Assembly (NCBI GenBank): GCA_018257865.1
Contig: JAEUBA010000006.1
Location: 310,001-374,000 of the forward strand
DNA: 64,000 nt
Origin: Stereocaulon alpinum
Taxonomy: Eukaryota > Ascomycota > Lecanoromycetes > Lecanorales > Stereocaulaceae
Reading direction: 5' to 3'
Shown here: positions 22,280-34,093 of the stretch, one piece after another
How positions within the stretch are numbered: position 1 is the stretch's first letter
How the letters are laid out: every line of letters begins with the position of its first letter
The notes under the pieces: model-generated
Told to the model about the DNA's origin: nothing
The model's database searches: none
What the model saw: the letters and a program-made list of their open reading frames with translations, nothing else
Position numbers and translations under genes: made by a program

Positions 22280-23698
22280 AGGAAGCCCTGAGGAGGTAAT
22301 ATCGTTCGTGAAAAGTTCGTCTTGAGTTCATTCGGAGGAGAGCGGCATTCAGCAAAGGAGTCGTGCGGCATGTGTATGTTGAAGAGCGAAATCTTTGATT
22401 CCAAGCTGGAGGGGAGTCTGGTTTGTGCATTAATCGGTAATACCCTAGAATCGTCGTGCTTTCAGCAAGCGGAATTGAATGCTAGCACTCAAATATTACA
22501 TCGCGCCTAATAATGTATTTCCATAGCCATCTCGAGTCTCTTACTTCAAGCACTCACATCGATTGCAGCAGCAGCTCCTTATGTTACATAGTACTCTAAC
22601 AATCATGAACGTACGATGTCGGACGCAGCTAAGAAATGAGGACCTTTATCAATGATTGGCACTCCTTGTTGAGGGCGCCCGCTGCAAGGGAGCCGATTTT
22701 AGGCTTTGACTTGAGGGCTAATCCGGCCCCTAAGGTACCTTAGGGTCTCCAGCCAAACGGCTCCAGAGGCATCCGCCGCTGACAATAATGCTTGATTGCC
22801 CTTACCCATTGTCCAACGCGTACCCATCCAGCAACAGCGATACATTCTACTCATTCCAGAAGCATAAAGGTGCTCTACAACATTACCTTAGGTCCTCATT
22901 ACACGCTGTATGCTATATGATTATATTGCTGTTTCATCTTACTGACCCGTCCATGGCAAGACGAGTGTATCTCCCATGCAACTCCACAGGGAGACCTTCA
23001 GTGCTTCATGTCACGGGTACCATAGGAGATACGAATATGCTATCAGAAGAAGAGTATGTCACTACTAGCCCTGAGACTCGCACGCAATCTTCTAAGCTGT
23101 GGCATACTCTTGCGTTCGAAATTTTCAATCTTGAACAGACTCATCAGATGGTAAGTCTGGTAGTCTAAGGTCAGCGCCAGAATAGATAATTCAATACTGA
23201 GATGAACCTCCATTTGGACATGAAGGCGTCAAGAGGCACTCAACCATTCTCAAGAAAAATCCGTGACTGGTGAAAGTCATGTGCCTTTAGTGGTTCGATG
23301 GTCGCAAAAGCTCAGCATCAGCACAGGGTGTGCTGGTTCTCCTGTGATTCATATCACCTCAAGTCCCACCCAGATTGCTCATATTGCGAAATGCATGGTG
23401 TGTTCGGGAACGACAGAAGGATCTGCAGTTCGAGGACCCAAGCGTGGAGCTTTAAGATGGAAATTCCAGCCTTGGGGTGACAGCTAATATAAAGTGGGAC
23501 ATTATCTGGATTGGTGCGCACCACGACTAGCTCATATGAGCCCCCAAGCGTGAGTGTGCACTGACAATCTCCGTGGGTTATGAGGGTGTGCCTATTGCCG
23601 CTCGGGTGAGACACGCCAGACAACCAACTATCACGGACCCGCATTGTTAGACTTCAGTGAACACCGGCTTTTAACCAGAGCATTGGGAAGCTAATGAA
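22280..23698. other. Intergenic region with one long palindrome
   Basis: No supported gene; a few frames of 60-126 codons have no motif. A perfect 18 bp palindrome CCCTAAGGTACCTTAGGG lies at 22728-22745. Confidence 0.5.
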
Positions 23699-25459
23699 AT
23701 GCCATACTCATATGAGACCCTTCCGGAGGAAGAGAATTACCTTGGCTCAGGCAAATTCGGGGTGGTGGAGCGGGTTCGACAGGTACCCAGCAACAGGGTT
23801 AGTAAAGGAGTCAACTTTCATGTCCTATCATGAACACATCAGCCCTTGGACAAGTCTTTGACTTCAAGATCTCAGGTTGTCGCATGCAAGAGTATTCGAT
23901 TTCAAGGCACAGGGGTCGCGAAGAAACTGGCCGAACGAGAATGTACGATTCTCTCTCGACTGCGTCACCCAAATGTCATACAGCAGCTTGACGTGCGCTG
24001 GATGCCCAATCAAGTGAAAATCTATATGGAGTATTGTAGGCATGGGAGCCTTCAAGACTTGATTAATTACACCAAATCGTAAGTGCACTTGAAATAATAC
24101 ACCCCTGATCTCATACGAAGTACTTATCAGCGGCCTCTTTCAGGTCCAATCAAAGGCTCTCAGAAGGTTACATATGGCACATTGCTTTTCAGATAGCTTC
24201 TGCACTGGTCTATTGCCATTACGGTCTGCAAGGGAGTGGAAGTGGTCGTTTATCGTCCTCAGAAAAGACGCTCGATCGATGGCACGCAGTCCTTCATCGA
24301 GATATCAAGCCTGCCAATGGTACAATTGCGTTGTAGAAATTTTTTAGCACTGCTAGCTGACCTTGAATAGTATTCTTGACCAGCACATCCCAGACAGACG
24401 TGGGATCCATCAAGTTGGGAGATTTTGGCTTAGGCCGGATACTGCAGGATAGTAACCCACCGTCGACTTATGTCGGTACATATCAATACCTGCCTCCGGT
24501 TAGATATTGTTCGCAAAACCATTCTGTAAGAATCAGAACAGCTGACATCATTACAGGAAATCACCAGACAGCATGGGCTCAAGATTGCTTGGACGACACA
24601 GTGTGACGTTTACTCATTTGGCTGTGAGTAAGGTTTCATCTATCTGTAGTTAAGCACCAGCTTATCCTTTTGATTAGGCACCGTATACAGCCTGTGTGCT
24701 CTGAAGCCTCCGTATGAGTGGCGTCTTGAAAGGCCGGAGCAGAGATATGACCCTCTGCCAGAGTGTTATTCACCCGAACTCCGACGCTTTGTTGCCAATT
24801 GTTTGTCTTTTCAGCCCAAGAATCGACTAGACGCCATCAAACTTCTGCGAATCGCCCACTCTCACATACTGATTTCAGAGAATGCTTCGGCTCGTGCAGC
24901 TTCCGAAAGTCGCCAGTATCCTAGACGTCACCAATATCAGGTCACAGCCTTAGAGACGGTTTCTGAGGCTGGCTCGAGTGCTCTGCTATCGATAGGCCGT
25001 GCGTTAAATCACCTTACGCCTCAGAAACCTTGTTCCAACGACGTCAACACTGATGCCGACAAGCCTCCCAGGAGACCTTCTTCGACCCCAAGGAAACTCA
25101 CCCGTCGGCCGCCACCACCCTCTAACAAAGAGAAGAACATGCAAAATTTGCGTAACGCAGGCCACGACCTCAACTCACCAAGGCTTGACGCAGGAGCCGC
25201 ATTGCTGTGGGCAGCCCGGCATGGGAACGAGTCTATGGTGCAACTGATCCTGGAAGCTGGTTCTGCAATCATCCCAGGCACCGAAGAACATGGTAATAGT
25301 ACATCAAGGCGTCTTGCAGCTGATCGTAGCAACGGCGGGAAAACACCAATCTATTATTGGGATGCTTGGTTCGGCTATGTTCCGCGGGCAATAGGAGAGA
25401 TTGTCAGTGGGAACATATTGGAATCAGAGGGCAACGGCCGGAGTCAAGGCGGATTGTAA
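23699..25459 (+). CDS. NEK-like Ser/Thr protein kinase with ankyrin-like tail
   Basis: Six exons with introns 23798-23875, 24079-24143, 24320-24370, 24499-24556 and 24624-24677. All phases agree and give 484 residues. Kinase motifs in order: glycine loop LGSGKFGVVERV, VVACK with the ATP lysine, the helix-C Glu in AEREC, catalytic loop HRDIKPAN, GDFGLG, LPPEIT in the APE position, and CDVYSFGC. All catalytic residues are present, so the enzyme looks active. The order and the fungal setting suggest a NIMA-related kinase, though the family is my inference. The C-terminal ~200 residues are basic and Pro-rich, then contain one ankyrin-like unit (LLWAARHGNESMVQLILEAG). The tail ends soon after, as if an ankyrin array had been truncated. 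Confidence 0.82.
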
Positions 25460-25689
25460 GCCAGTTTTGGAGATCGCTATGAATCGATACCGAGGCATTT
25501 CATAGACGTAACATGAGGGCCCAGAGATAGTCGGGAGTTGGATAAGTCCAACCAGCAGATTGTTTCTAATATACGTAAACACTCCCATCTAGTCCTACTG
25601 CCGTTTTCTCTCCTTTTTTCAATATAGCGCGACGTTACCCGTAATGCAAAAAAGAAAAGAAAAAACGTAGACACATCCCTCTAAGCAAG

Positions 25690-26290
25690 TAACCATCCCC
25701 CCCCCCCCCTTTTAAACCCCCCCCCTTCCCTCCCCACCCCGTATCCAAATACCGCTAATCCCCCCCCCTTCTCAAACCCCATCGAAACCACAACCCACCC
25801 ATGACATGCAGGACCGAAGAAGAAAACAGCTTCCATATTTCACCCTCCTCAAATACCCAATCCAAATACACGACAAAACATCACACCGAAACGACTCCGG
25901 ACATTCAGCAGGCGCATGGGATTCAGATTTAGTCTCTGCTTTGCTTTGCTTTGCTTTGCCTTTGCTTTGTAAAGAGTCCCGTTCACGACATCGATGTCGA
26001 CAGCGAGGACCAGGGATAGGACTTGCTACTGCTGGGGTGCCGTGTTCGCGGCTGGGCTGGAATTGTTTGATGTAGAGTTGAGTTGAGGAGGGTAGAGGAG
26101 AGGAGGAGGATTTAAGGGGGACAAGAGTGCGGAGAATGGGGCGGTACCTGGATTGCTTGGTGATTGGTAGGGTGGGTTCTGGACGGGGGGTAGAGGGGGT
26201 TTGGTTGGGAGTTGAGAGGGGGTAAGATGGGGTTGTTGTGGGTGATGTTGGGGGGGGGGGGGGGGGTTTTGGAGGGAAGGGGGATGGGAC
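25690..26290. repeat. Low-complexity C-run to G-run tract between convergent genes
   Basis: Long C runs at 25698-25800 and a (TTTGC)n-like run at 25936-25970 are followed by G-rich DNA with a run of about 16 G at 26251-26266. No gene is supported. The left half is C-rich and the right half G-rich on the + strand, as at 14926-15603, another convergent junction. The G runs could form quadruplexes and may be assembly-sensitive. Confidence 0.6.
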
Positions 26291-26320
26291 ATGATAGTGG
26301 TGTAATTAAAGTTGATATGT

Positions 26321-27387
26321 CTATGCCCCCTCATACCCACCCTTCTCTACTAACTTCACGACACCATCTACTACCTCATCGACCATCTTCTTTGCCTGTA
26401 AGCCATCAAGCCATTCCTCGGGTATATTTTCAATTCCATACCACGCCCCCGCCAACCCACCATAAACAGCTCCCACTGTATCCGCATCATCACCTAGATT
26501 GACCACTTTCAGCGCTCCTTCTTTGAACGTCTCTGTCGTGAAAAAGGCCCAGAGCGCCGCTTCGAGTGTGTGGATTACGTAGCCTGAGGACTTGATTTCG
26601 GTTGAGGGTTTTTGTTGGAAGGTTGTGAGGGTGGGGTGGGGGGTGAAGAGGGCGGAGAGGGGGGAGGAGTGAGGGGTGGGGATGTCGGTGTGGGGGAAGT
26701 TTTTGAGGGTTGTCCAGAGGGTAGATTTGGTTGTGGCTGGGTGGGTGAGGATGTGAGTTATTAGGTGGGTGTAGAGTTGGCAGGCTGAGAGGCAGGCGGG
26801 GTGCGGGTGGGTGGGTGTGGAGGCTAGGAGGGCGTATTGGAGGGCTAGGGAGGGGGAGTTGTGGTAGATTATGGGGATGGGGGCCGTGCGCATTAGGGAG
26901 CCGTTGCCGCAAAATATCTGGGGGGGATGTTAGGGGTTGTTGTAGTAGTAGGGGCGAGGAGGGCGCTGACTGCGCGGCCTAGCATCTTGTCGATGATCTC
27001 TTGATAGTGCGACACTTCCTTCTCGCTGGTATCTCCGTCTTTGATACATCGTACCCATGTTGCGAGCGCTTGGCGCGTGGCGTTCCCAATGTCGAAGCAG
27101 GTGCCTGTAGCGCTCATGTATCCTTCGTCCCACCACTTCACGTACTTCTTGATCTGTTCGAGGACATTGAAGTCCCCATTTGTATCGACGAGAGACTGAG
27201 CAAGACACAATGTCATCGAGGTGTCATCAGTCCATGTTCCGGCGGCTAGGCCGAAGTTGCTGTTGTAGCAGAATTTGGTGACTGGAGGGAAGCTGCCGCG
27301 CCGGCAGAACTCGACAGGCCCGCCGAGGGCATCGACGACGGCGACACCGTATAAAGAACCCCTTATGCGAGAGGAGCTCGTTGTCAT
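26321..27387 (-). CDS. ADP-ribosylglycohydrolase (ARH/DraG family)
   Basis: Removes ADP-ribose from modified substrates in a Mg-dependent reaction. Two exons with intron 26918-26970 give 337 residues. The N-terminal part has GVAVVDALGGPVEF and WTDDTSM (metal-binding TDDT at residues 53-56). After the splice comes FCGNGSLMRTAP, and near the C-terminus NLGDDADTVGAVYGGLAGA holds the second metal site. These are the defining ARH motifs. The intron restores the frame into FCGNGSLMR; unspliced, the protein would stop early. Whether the substrate is Arg, Ser or a small molecule is not readable. Strand composition changes sharply inside the gene (25 C and 7 G at 26401-26460 against 2 C and 39 G at 26641-26700). 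Confidence 0.88.
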
Positions 27388-28529
27388 GATTGCGTAGACA
27401 CGCGGAGAGTCAGACTAGCATTCCATTTCGTCTTTTCCTGATGGCTGCCTGCTTGAGGTGATCCGTGCCTGGGCGGCGGCCAGAGTAAGATATAGCCCGT
27501 GGCTTGAGCAGATCGCTGCGCCCCCCAGCCTTTATTGCTAGCCGTTCAAGCTTGCTGTTGCCATGGCTGTCGTAAAATCTTGCAAAGCTTCGCGAGCCAT
27601 CCCTGGTGAGCTTGGAAGATTGATGTTTGATCTCGTTGGTACAGCACGTAGCGCTGTACTAACCTAGACCGGGACTAGCACTGACTGGCCTAAAACCTCC
27701 ACCTTTGGCCGGTGTCTGCTCCCATAATTCATCACTTCAATTATTGGGACATTATCGCATGGATATTGGACAAGCTGCATGGCACACGTGCCTTGATGTG
27801 AGCTCCTTGGCTCGCAGCGTCTTACCTTATACTCTGGCACTTGCCAGCTAGGCAAGGCTGAAAGTCCAATACTTCCAAAGCAGTCCTTCCGTGGAGGCTG
27901 ACTCCACCATTCGGCCTCTCAGTCTGCTGAGAGTAGCCGTAGAGGGCTACCCTAAGGGTGTGATTGGTAGTAAGCGCACTAAGCCCTGTATCTACCCGAA
28001 ACCACCTCCGGAAGCCGCATACAATCATGGCAGACGGTACACCAATCATAGTACCAAGCCCAAGCCTATTATTACTCCGAGTGTACGACAATAGATTCGC
28101 TCTCTTCTTGGGGTTGCTGAATAGATTTTGAGTAGAAGTCTTTGGGAGCAGGCAGCCACGAGACTGAGCGATAGAAACAAAGCTGTGATTTTCTCGAACT
28201 CCAAAGTTGGCTCGGATGCGACTACTTGCAGCAATTAAGATCAAGGAGATTGAGTGTCGAGGAACGCAGTGGACTGTGTCTAGAGGCTTACACAAGAACG
28301 CCCTAGTGTTGCGCGATGTTTTCCCAACGATTGCAAGCTGGATCGAGAAGCTCGTTGCCGTTGGAGATATATCTATGTAGTGCGATTCAGGCCATGCTGC
28401 TCTTCCACGGGCAGCAGTAAGCTTTCTGCTCTAGGTATCTAGAGCTTGGCCCGGGAAAGAGCAAAATTATGTAGGACCAAGTGCCCCAATGGGAAGTCTG
28501 GATATCGCTGATATTGCTCTAGATCGATC
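27388..28529. other. Intergenic, nothing recognised
   Basis: About 1.1 kb without a supported gene. Part may be the decayed 5' region of the NACHT pseudogene that follows. Confidence 0.45.
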
Positions 28530-29734
28530 CTCATCGAGCAGCTGTTGAACGAATATTTGCAAGGGAGACGTTCGTATCCGGTCTTCTTCTATTACACTCG
28601 CAACAATACGGAGCCGTAGCGAGCAAGGTCTAATGCCATCCTTCATAGTCTTGTCGACAGCTATCTTGTTCCGGTCAGGCTATCAATGATGGTATACGAG
28701 AAATATACGATGCAAGGAAGGAGAACGGCTTTATTGCGAGGCCCCCGAGCCGCGAAGAGACTGTTTCGGCAGTCATAAGTCTCCTGGAACGGCATTCGTT
28801 GACAACTATTGTCATTGATGCTCTGAATGAGTGCGATCGAGGCGAGCGCGAGTATTTACTCGATGTGTTGTCTACAATTATACAAGACTCGAAGGGCCTT
28901 GTCAAGAACTGTGTATCCAGCCGCAATGACTTGGACATCGTCCACCACGATGAGGACTGGCCTAATCTAGAGATTGCGGCAAGAAAAAAATAAGGCTGAT
29001 ATTTTCACCTTCGTACGCAGTGAAGTCGAAAGGCAGATCGAAAGAAAGAGGTTGCTATACCCCAAAGTACCTAACGTTCTACGCAATCAGATACAATGGG
29101 TACTTTGTGATCAGGCACGCGGCATGTGAGTAGCCTGCTTCGATTAGACTTCAGCAGATGTACCTGACGACTACTGAAAGTCTCGATGGATGAGCCTACA
29201 GCTTCAGTCTCTATGCAGCATAAATTTAGCCACCCTCGTAGAGCGGAGGCTTGGACTTTGCCTCAAAGTCTTCGCCAGGTCTTCCACGAAACATACAACG
29301 AGCGCATCTATGAATATGACCAAGAAGAGACTGAAATTGTGCAGAGCGCTATAAGATAGCTTCTTTGCTTTCAAGTACCCTTGAAGACGAGAAACTTCCT
29401 TGATGTTGTATCTTTTTCTTCTAGTGAAGAAATCACTTAGATCTATCGAAAGACGCCCTACAGCACCTTTGCTTCGATTCCATGGTTCAGGACGCTGAAG
29501 TGGATACGTTTCGGTTTTCGCAGTCAACTGTCCTAGAGTACTTCGAGGGCAAGGCCGAATGCTATGCAGAATCAAGCTAGGCTTTTGCAGCTGAAAATTG
29601 CATAAGAGTCTTTGCATTTTTGCCGAGCTTAAACACCGAGAGTGAGTTGCCAACGATGGCTGAGCCAAAGAATGGTCTACTCGAGGATTGCAAAGGAATT
29701 AAAGATGTCATTTGCGTCAAAGAGTAGGTTTGTT
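28530..29734 (+). pseudogene. Decayed NACHT-type STAND (NLR-like) gene
   Basis: Fragments of a fungal NACHT protein can be followed across frames: YPVFFYYTRNNTEP, then LTTIVIDALNECDRGE (Walker B strand with the Asp-Glu of the DALDE-like motif), LVKNCVSSRNDLDIV (sensor strand), CDQARGM near 29112-29132, NERIYEYDQEETEIVQSAIR, then LSKDALQHLCFD and TFRFSQSTVLEYFEG, the usual end of the winged-helix segment. Stops and frameshifts separate the pieces (for example TAG after NNTEP and stops in the 29350-29580 region). The Walker A loop and the N-terminal effector domain are not seen. The relic ends at the MITE copy at 29735. NACHT proteins act in fungal nonself recognition, but this copy is dead. 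Confidence 0.75.
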
Positions 29735-30002
29735 TATCCCCATGGACCGCTGAACACCTCATTTCAGGGGCTAATTCTTGGCAACCTTCAGGTCACGACC
29801 TTCACGGTAGGAGTACTTTATTTCTATCAAAGCTAATCACTTGGAGATTGAGGTTTTGGCTCTTCAGATCTTGTTGAACAATTTCAAACACAGAAAATAT
29901 AGGATTTACCAAGTCGTCGTGGATGTATACGATGTTGAAATTCGCCAAATCTCAATGTTGCTTGCCAAGTCACGAGGTGTCAGGTCAGCCGTCGATGGGA
30001 TA
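29735..30002 (+). mobile_element. MITE-like repeat, copy B (both ends present)
   Basis: 268 bp bounded by TA on both sides. The left end reads TATCCCCATGGACCGCTGAA. The right end, reverse-complemented, reads TATCCCATCGACGGCTGA, giving imperfect ~25 bp terminal inverted repeats that run into ACCTC on both arms. The TA borders suggest a Tc1/mariner-type target, though the group is inferred. Copy A is at 14648-14893. It has no coding capacity and interrupts the remains of the NACHT gene. Confidence 0.6.
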
Positions 30003-30034
30003 CCGGGCGCGTCATGTATACAAAAGCGGGTCCT

Positions 30035-31116
30035 TCACGGTACTGAAGCCATGAAACCCCTCCTTTCACGCTTCATGATGCGGGACGGATGGACTGCCCC
30101 AGCCGTCACTCCAGCAAATCTCGGAAACAACTTCAACGCATTTCCCCAGTTAGCCGCTTTCCTTTCCTCTGCACTCCATTCGAACTTATCCAAATTATTC
30201 GTGAATATCTCAATAGCCGGGTTCGACGCATAAGGAAAATCGCTCCCAAACAACAAGTGACCCGGCTTCGCAAATTTCCTGATCAATGGCAACGTGAACT
30301 CATTCCCGCTAAGCGCCAAATCAAAATAAAAAGATCTCGCCTCCTCCATCATCTCTTCCGTACTCTTGCCATTGCCAGATCGCACATCAGACAACAATAC
30401 CGCCGCGCGGAATACGATATACGGTAACGTCCCTCCTGCATGGGATAAGATGATTCTTACCGAGGGATGGTCGCGTATGACGTTCTGTGTTATGAGATCC
30501 ATGGCTGTGCGGGCGGTTTCGTGCGGGAAGTCAACGGTAGGTTGTATGAGGAATTGGTTTATGAGGGTTGGAGAAGCAAGTTGGGTTGGGTGCACATACA
30601 CCACCGCCTTACGCTTTTCCAACTCATCCCATAGAGGCAAGAAATCCGGATGGCCTAGGTAATGGAGATCATTCCCATATCTTGTCAACAAAGTCACACC
30701 ATCCGCCTTCAATTCATCGAACGCATATCTCACTTCTTCCAAGACGGGGCCAAGCCCATCACAGAGATCTGGCACGGTAGCGAAGAACCCATATCTTTTG
30801 GGATCGGAGCTCATAAGCAAGGCGCCGTACTCGTTTACTGAGCGAGCGAGTGCGTTGGCTGCGGCGCCGTGGACAATTGCGGTGGCGGGCGTGGTTAGGG
30901 AGAATATGGTTGTGGAGATTTGTTGGGAAGTGGAGAAGGCGGTGTCGGCTTCTACGGTCCAGTTGGGAAGGAACCCTTGAGCAAGAGTGAGGTTGGCTGC
31001 GTGGAAGGCTGATGGAGTCGTTAGTGGGAACGAAGAGAGGGCAGCGATCGGGAAGGGGTACCATTTACATAAGCTTCGGGGAGGTAGTGATGGTGTACAT
31101 CGATGCGATTGGCCAT
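30035..31116 (-). CDS. Amidohydrolase-2 family protein (ACMSD-like decarboxylase/hydrolase)
   Basis: Two exons with intron 31009-31061 give 342 residues. Exon 1 encodes MANRIDVHHHYLPEAYV, where HHH matches the metal-binding HxH of the amidohydrolase-2 fold. Later motifs are VVYVHPTQL, IILSHAGGTLPYIV and HLLFGSDFPYASNP, giving the remaining His and Asp ligands. The set matches the ACMSD group, which includes gamma-resorcylate and 6-methylsalicylate decarboxylases. Substrate unknown. Without the intron the frame extends upstream through a 20-base poly(T) tract (31126-31145) as a run of lysines, which is clearly not coding. The poly(A) tract of the sense strand therefore sits 9 bases before the ATG, in the 5' leader or core promoter. 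Confidence 0.83.
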
Positions 31117-31865
31117 ATTGCGGTGTTTTTTTTTTTTTTTTTTTTGGTTTTCGGTCTTGATGCTTGGAATCGGGACCGTCTGAATCGAGTATTTTCATAT
31201 TGGTTGCAGCAGTGTGCTCTGACAGCTCTTATGTGTTTTTCGTTCCTCATATGATAGCCACCGTTTGATTGTTTTCGCCTGGCAACACGGGTCTGGACCG
31301 TCAGCACTAAGCAGCCATCTCGCTTGGCGATTCCCGCTAGCTGATGTATGATGTATAATCCACATCTAGAACTACTAATACTTTATTATTAGATGAAAGA
31401 TAAGCATGGACTACGATAGAGATCCCATTGAGATTCGCGCTATAAGCAATATATTGATTCCTAGCATCATGACTAAGGCCTAGCACTACTAAGTAGACTA
31501 TCTCACTTGTTGTGAAGCCAAGGGAAGGCTGCACTCGGGCCGCAGCGTCCTGAACTATGCGTCGGATGCGCCTGGACCTGTTTCGAAGCGAATTTCACAT
31601 AGAGTGAAGGAAAGATCGAGCGGTGTTGGTAATATGTTTTGGAATCAATTGTGGGGACACCGTGTGCGACCTCACACCGCTCAATGATATAGCGTTCCTC
31701 CGGCTTCTACCCCAGCTGAAAGCTGACAAAGTGGAACAATAGATAGTGGAAGGATTCCCTCTGCTGAACGCATCACATTCAGCCACATCTTACAAACACA
31801 GATACAGTAAGACCAGCACACAAACGCAGTTTGTCTCCTCATTCGGGTGATCAACCAAAGACACC
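31117..31865. other. Divergent promoter region
   Basis: Between the minus-strand amidohydrolase and the plus-strand carbonic anhydrase. It contains the 20-base T run at 31126-31145 and an AT-rich, TA-rich patch at 31340-31500 that might be old repeat debris. No supported gene. Confidence 0.5.
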
Positions 31866-32420
31866 ATGGCGCCCGACCCTAGAGTAGCTACCTTCCTCAC
31901 TCGAAACGCCTCCTTCGCTGCCTCCTATACCCCAGCCCCCAACATGGCCGAAATCATCAAGAAACGCGAACCCTTCATAGTGATAGTCTGCTGCACAGAC
32001 GGCCGTGGTGACCCAAGGGCATTCTTCAACCTGCAAGAAAACGAAGCAGTCGTGCAAGCCAATTGCGGCGGCCGCGTCACACCTGACGTCCTTCGCACGC
32101 TCCACGTTTTGGATTTACTCTCGAACGATGGGGTTGGGACGGTCATTGTGTGTCATCATACGGATTGTGGGATGATCAATGTTAGTGACAAGGAGATGAT
32201 GGAGATAGGAAAGAATAAGTGGGGTGCGGAGAAGGGGGAGGTGGAGGGGATGTGGTTTGGGGCATTTGAGAAGGGGAAGGCGGTTAGGGAGAATGTTAGG
32301 GGGGAGATGGAGGTTGTTAGGGGGGATAGGTGGTTGGGGAGGAGGGAAGGTGGGTTGGAGGTGCTGGGGTTTGTACTGGATATTGAGACGGGGAGGGCGG
32401 TGGAGGTGAATTTTGATTAG
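31866..32420 (+). CDS. Beta-class carbonic anhydrase
   Basis: Interconverts CO2 and bicarbonate using zinc. 184 residues, single exon, start in a good context (ACACCATGG). The zinc and dyad residues are visible: CTDGR at residues 43-47 (CxDxR, Cys ligand with the Asp-Arg dyad) and HHTDC at 97-101 (HxxC ligands). Gly-rich CGGR follows at 67-70. The length fits the short beta-CA subgroup of fungi and bacteria. There is no targeting peptide, so a cytosolic enzyme is likely. The first half is C-rich and the second extremely G-rich (1 C and 33 G at 32281-32340), which biases the C-terminal residues to Gly, Glu, Arg, Val and Trp. Confidence 0.87.
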   Translation: MAPDPRVATFLTRNASFAASYTPAPNMAEIIKKREPFIVIVCCTDGRGDPRAFFNLQENEAVVQANCGGRVTPDVLRTLHVLDLLSNDGVGTVIVCHHTDCGMINVSDKEMMEIGKNKWGAEKGEVEGMWFGAFEKGKAVRENVRGEMEVVRGDRWLGRREGGLEVLGFVLDIETGRAVEVNFD

Positions 32421-33541
32421 TGGGGTGGTGAGTCTGGGTCGAAGGAGTTGTTAGACATGGTGGTTGCTTGCTCATGCATGTATAATAGGTAAGCAAAAGG
32501 CGAGACTGGCGTCCTGACTAAGGTATCCATATTTTATGACTACTAAGAGATTATGGTGGTCATCAGCCTTTAGAATATCAGTAACTGATTGGAGACTGAT
32601 TGGTCATTGATTTGGGGTGAACAATCTATTGCTATTGACGTTGTTGTTCCTAGATAGGATTGCATGCAGAGATTTTATTAATTTGCACTTGGCAAGCCCT
32701 AGCCCTAGTAGACTAGTAGGCGAGCCGAGGTAAGCAGGTCTCATCCACCATAGTTTTCACCACTTATTCTAACGTCAGCCATCTGTTGGATAACGAAAAA
32801 GACGCCAATTTGACTGATTTTTCAGCTCAGTGTTTAGTTTGAAATTATACCGGAGCGGTGAGACAGTCTGACTCCATAGCTCTAACCCAGAGACCAATGC
32901 CTCAAACTGAGCAATTAGAACATCCAGGTGTCTTCGACGATACGTCAAATAAGTGTTCCCAAGGCTCTTGTCCAAGCCCAAGCCAAGATCGTGACGTGTC
33001 AAAACAATTCCCTGTCTTGACTTTCAGGCAACATGAGTACCGATTTGTGGGTTGTGATGCTTAGTCCTAGAAGCCACTGCTCCCTCACGATTGTATACAT
33101 GTATGTGCTAAAAGTTTTCAGGCACCTCAGTATGTGAGAGAGTTTTGATGTAGATCAATCTCATTGGAAAAAACAGAGGAAGTGGAAATTCGATAGCATG
33201 CGCGTACATTCTAATTTACGGCAGTACCAATGGCTTGGCGAAGGCTTAAATCTCTCCATCGTAATCTCAATACCTGACATGTCGAGCACCATTCTTCGAA
33301 TTTCCATATAGACTTTCTACTTATGGCAGCTCCTAGTAAGCGGTTACGCTAGATATGTATCGCATGATACTTTTTGTTGCATTAGTCGAGACTTTGACAG
33401 GAATGTACATGCTAGGGATAGACGTGCCTTATTCTTGCTGGCTCGTCTCTTCCGCCACTTGTGACAGATGCCTAGTCGAAGCCATACGAGATGGGACCAA
33501 GTCACGCAATGACACACAAGGCCCATCAGACCTTCAATTTC
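32421..33541. other. Intergenic, nothing recognised
   Basis: About 1.1 kb without supported genes. Short frames of 60-81 codons lack motifs. Confidence 0.5.
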
Positions 33542-34093
33542 TCAGGATGCCATGTCAAAAAAGTCGGACTTCCAATCCTCAGCCTCATCCTCGTCCTTAG
33601 AAAGCCTGAATTCGCTTTTATTAGATAACTTGCTTAGCTCCTCCATTTCCTCATCGCTACTATTGCCACCTTTCCTGCCAAGGGATAGATGACTACCACT
33701 AGCCCGCTTCTCATCACCCAAGACAGGTCTTTCAGCCATATATCTGGATGATTTCCATGGAACCGAATGCTTAGGTTGGACTATATCGTAGGCGACCGCG
33801 AAGATCTCCTCCTGCTCAACCTCACCAGTCATCGTTTGCTGCTCCGAATGGGAGATCGCTGCTTCGGCACCAACATCAAGATCCGGTCCCGCACCAGAAG
33901 CAGTTCCAGTGGGTGCTTGTGCCCGTGCAGCTACCATGCGAGATCTAGACACTTCAACATCCCATTGGGTGCCCTTCTTCGTTAGGAATCCTACAACGAG
34001 GTAAACACGCCCGCGAAAAGTCTTCGCCATCAAAGCCTGAGTCTCCTTCTCGAATTTCGGATTCTCCATGAGACGCCCAAGTTTGAATCTCAT
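33542..34093 (-). CDS. Hypothetical protein, 5' end uncertain
   Basis: 183 residues with no domain I can name. The N-terminal part has a compact, plausible core (GRVYLVVGFLTKKGTQWDVEV, residues ~29-49; EEIFAVAYDIV in the middle). The C-terminal third is charged and low-complexity (SSDEEMEELSKLSNK, DEDEAEDWKSDFFD). Similar layouts occur in uncharacterised proteins of plant-associated fungi. An upstream exon is likely, because the given start is not preceded by obvious promoter features and the protein begins abruptly within a folded segment. Confidence 0.45.
   Translation of the reverse strand: MRFKLGRLMENPKFEKETQALMAKTFRGRVYLVVGFLTKKGTQWDVEVSRSRMVAARAQAPTGTASGAGPDLDVGAEAAISHSEQQTMTGEVEQEEIFAVAYDIVQPKHSVPWKSSRYMAERPVLGDEKRASGSHLSLGRKGGNSSDEEMEELSKLSNKSEFRLSKDEDEAEDWKSDFFDMAS

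Noticed and set aside
26490..26912. A Pro/His-rich minus-strand frame of 140 codons
   Set aside because: It is a shifted frame of exon 2 of the ADP-ribosylglycohydrolase, open only because of the C-rich composition.
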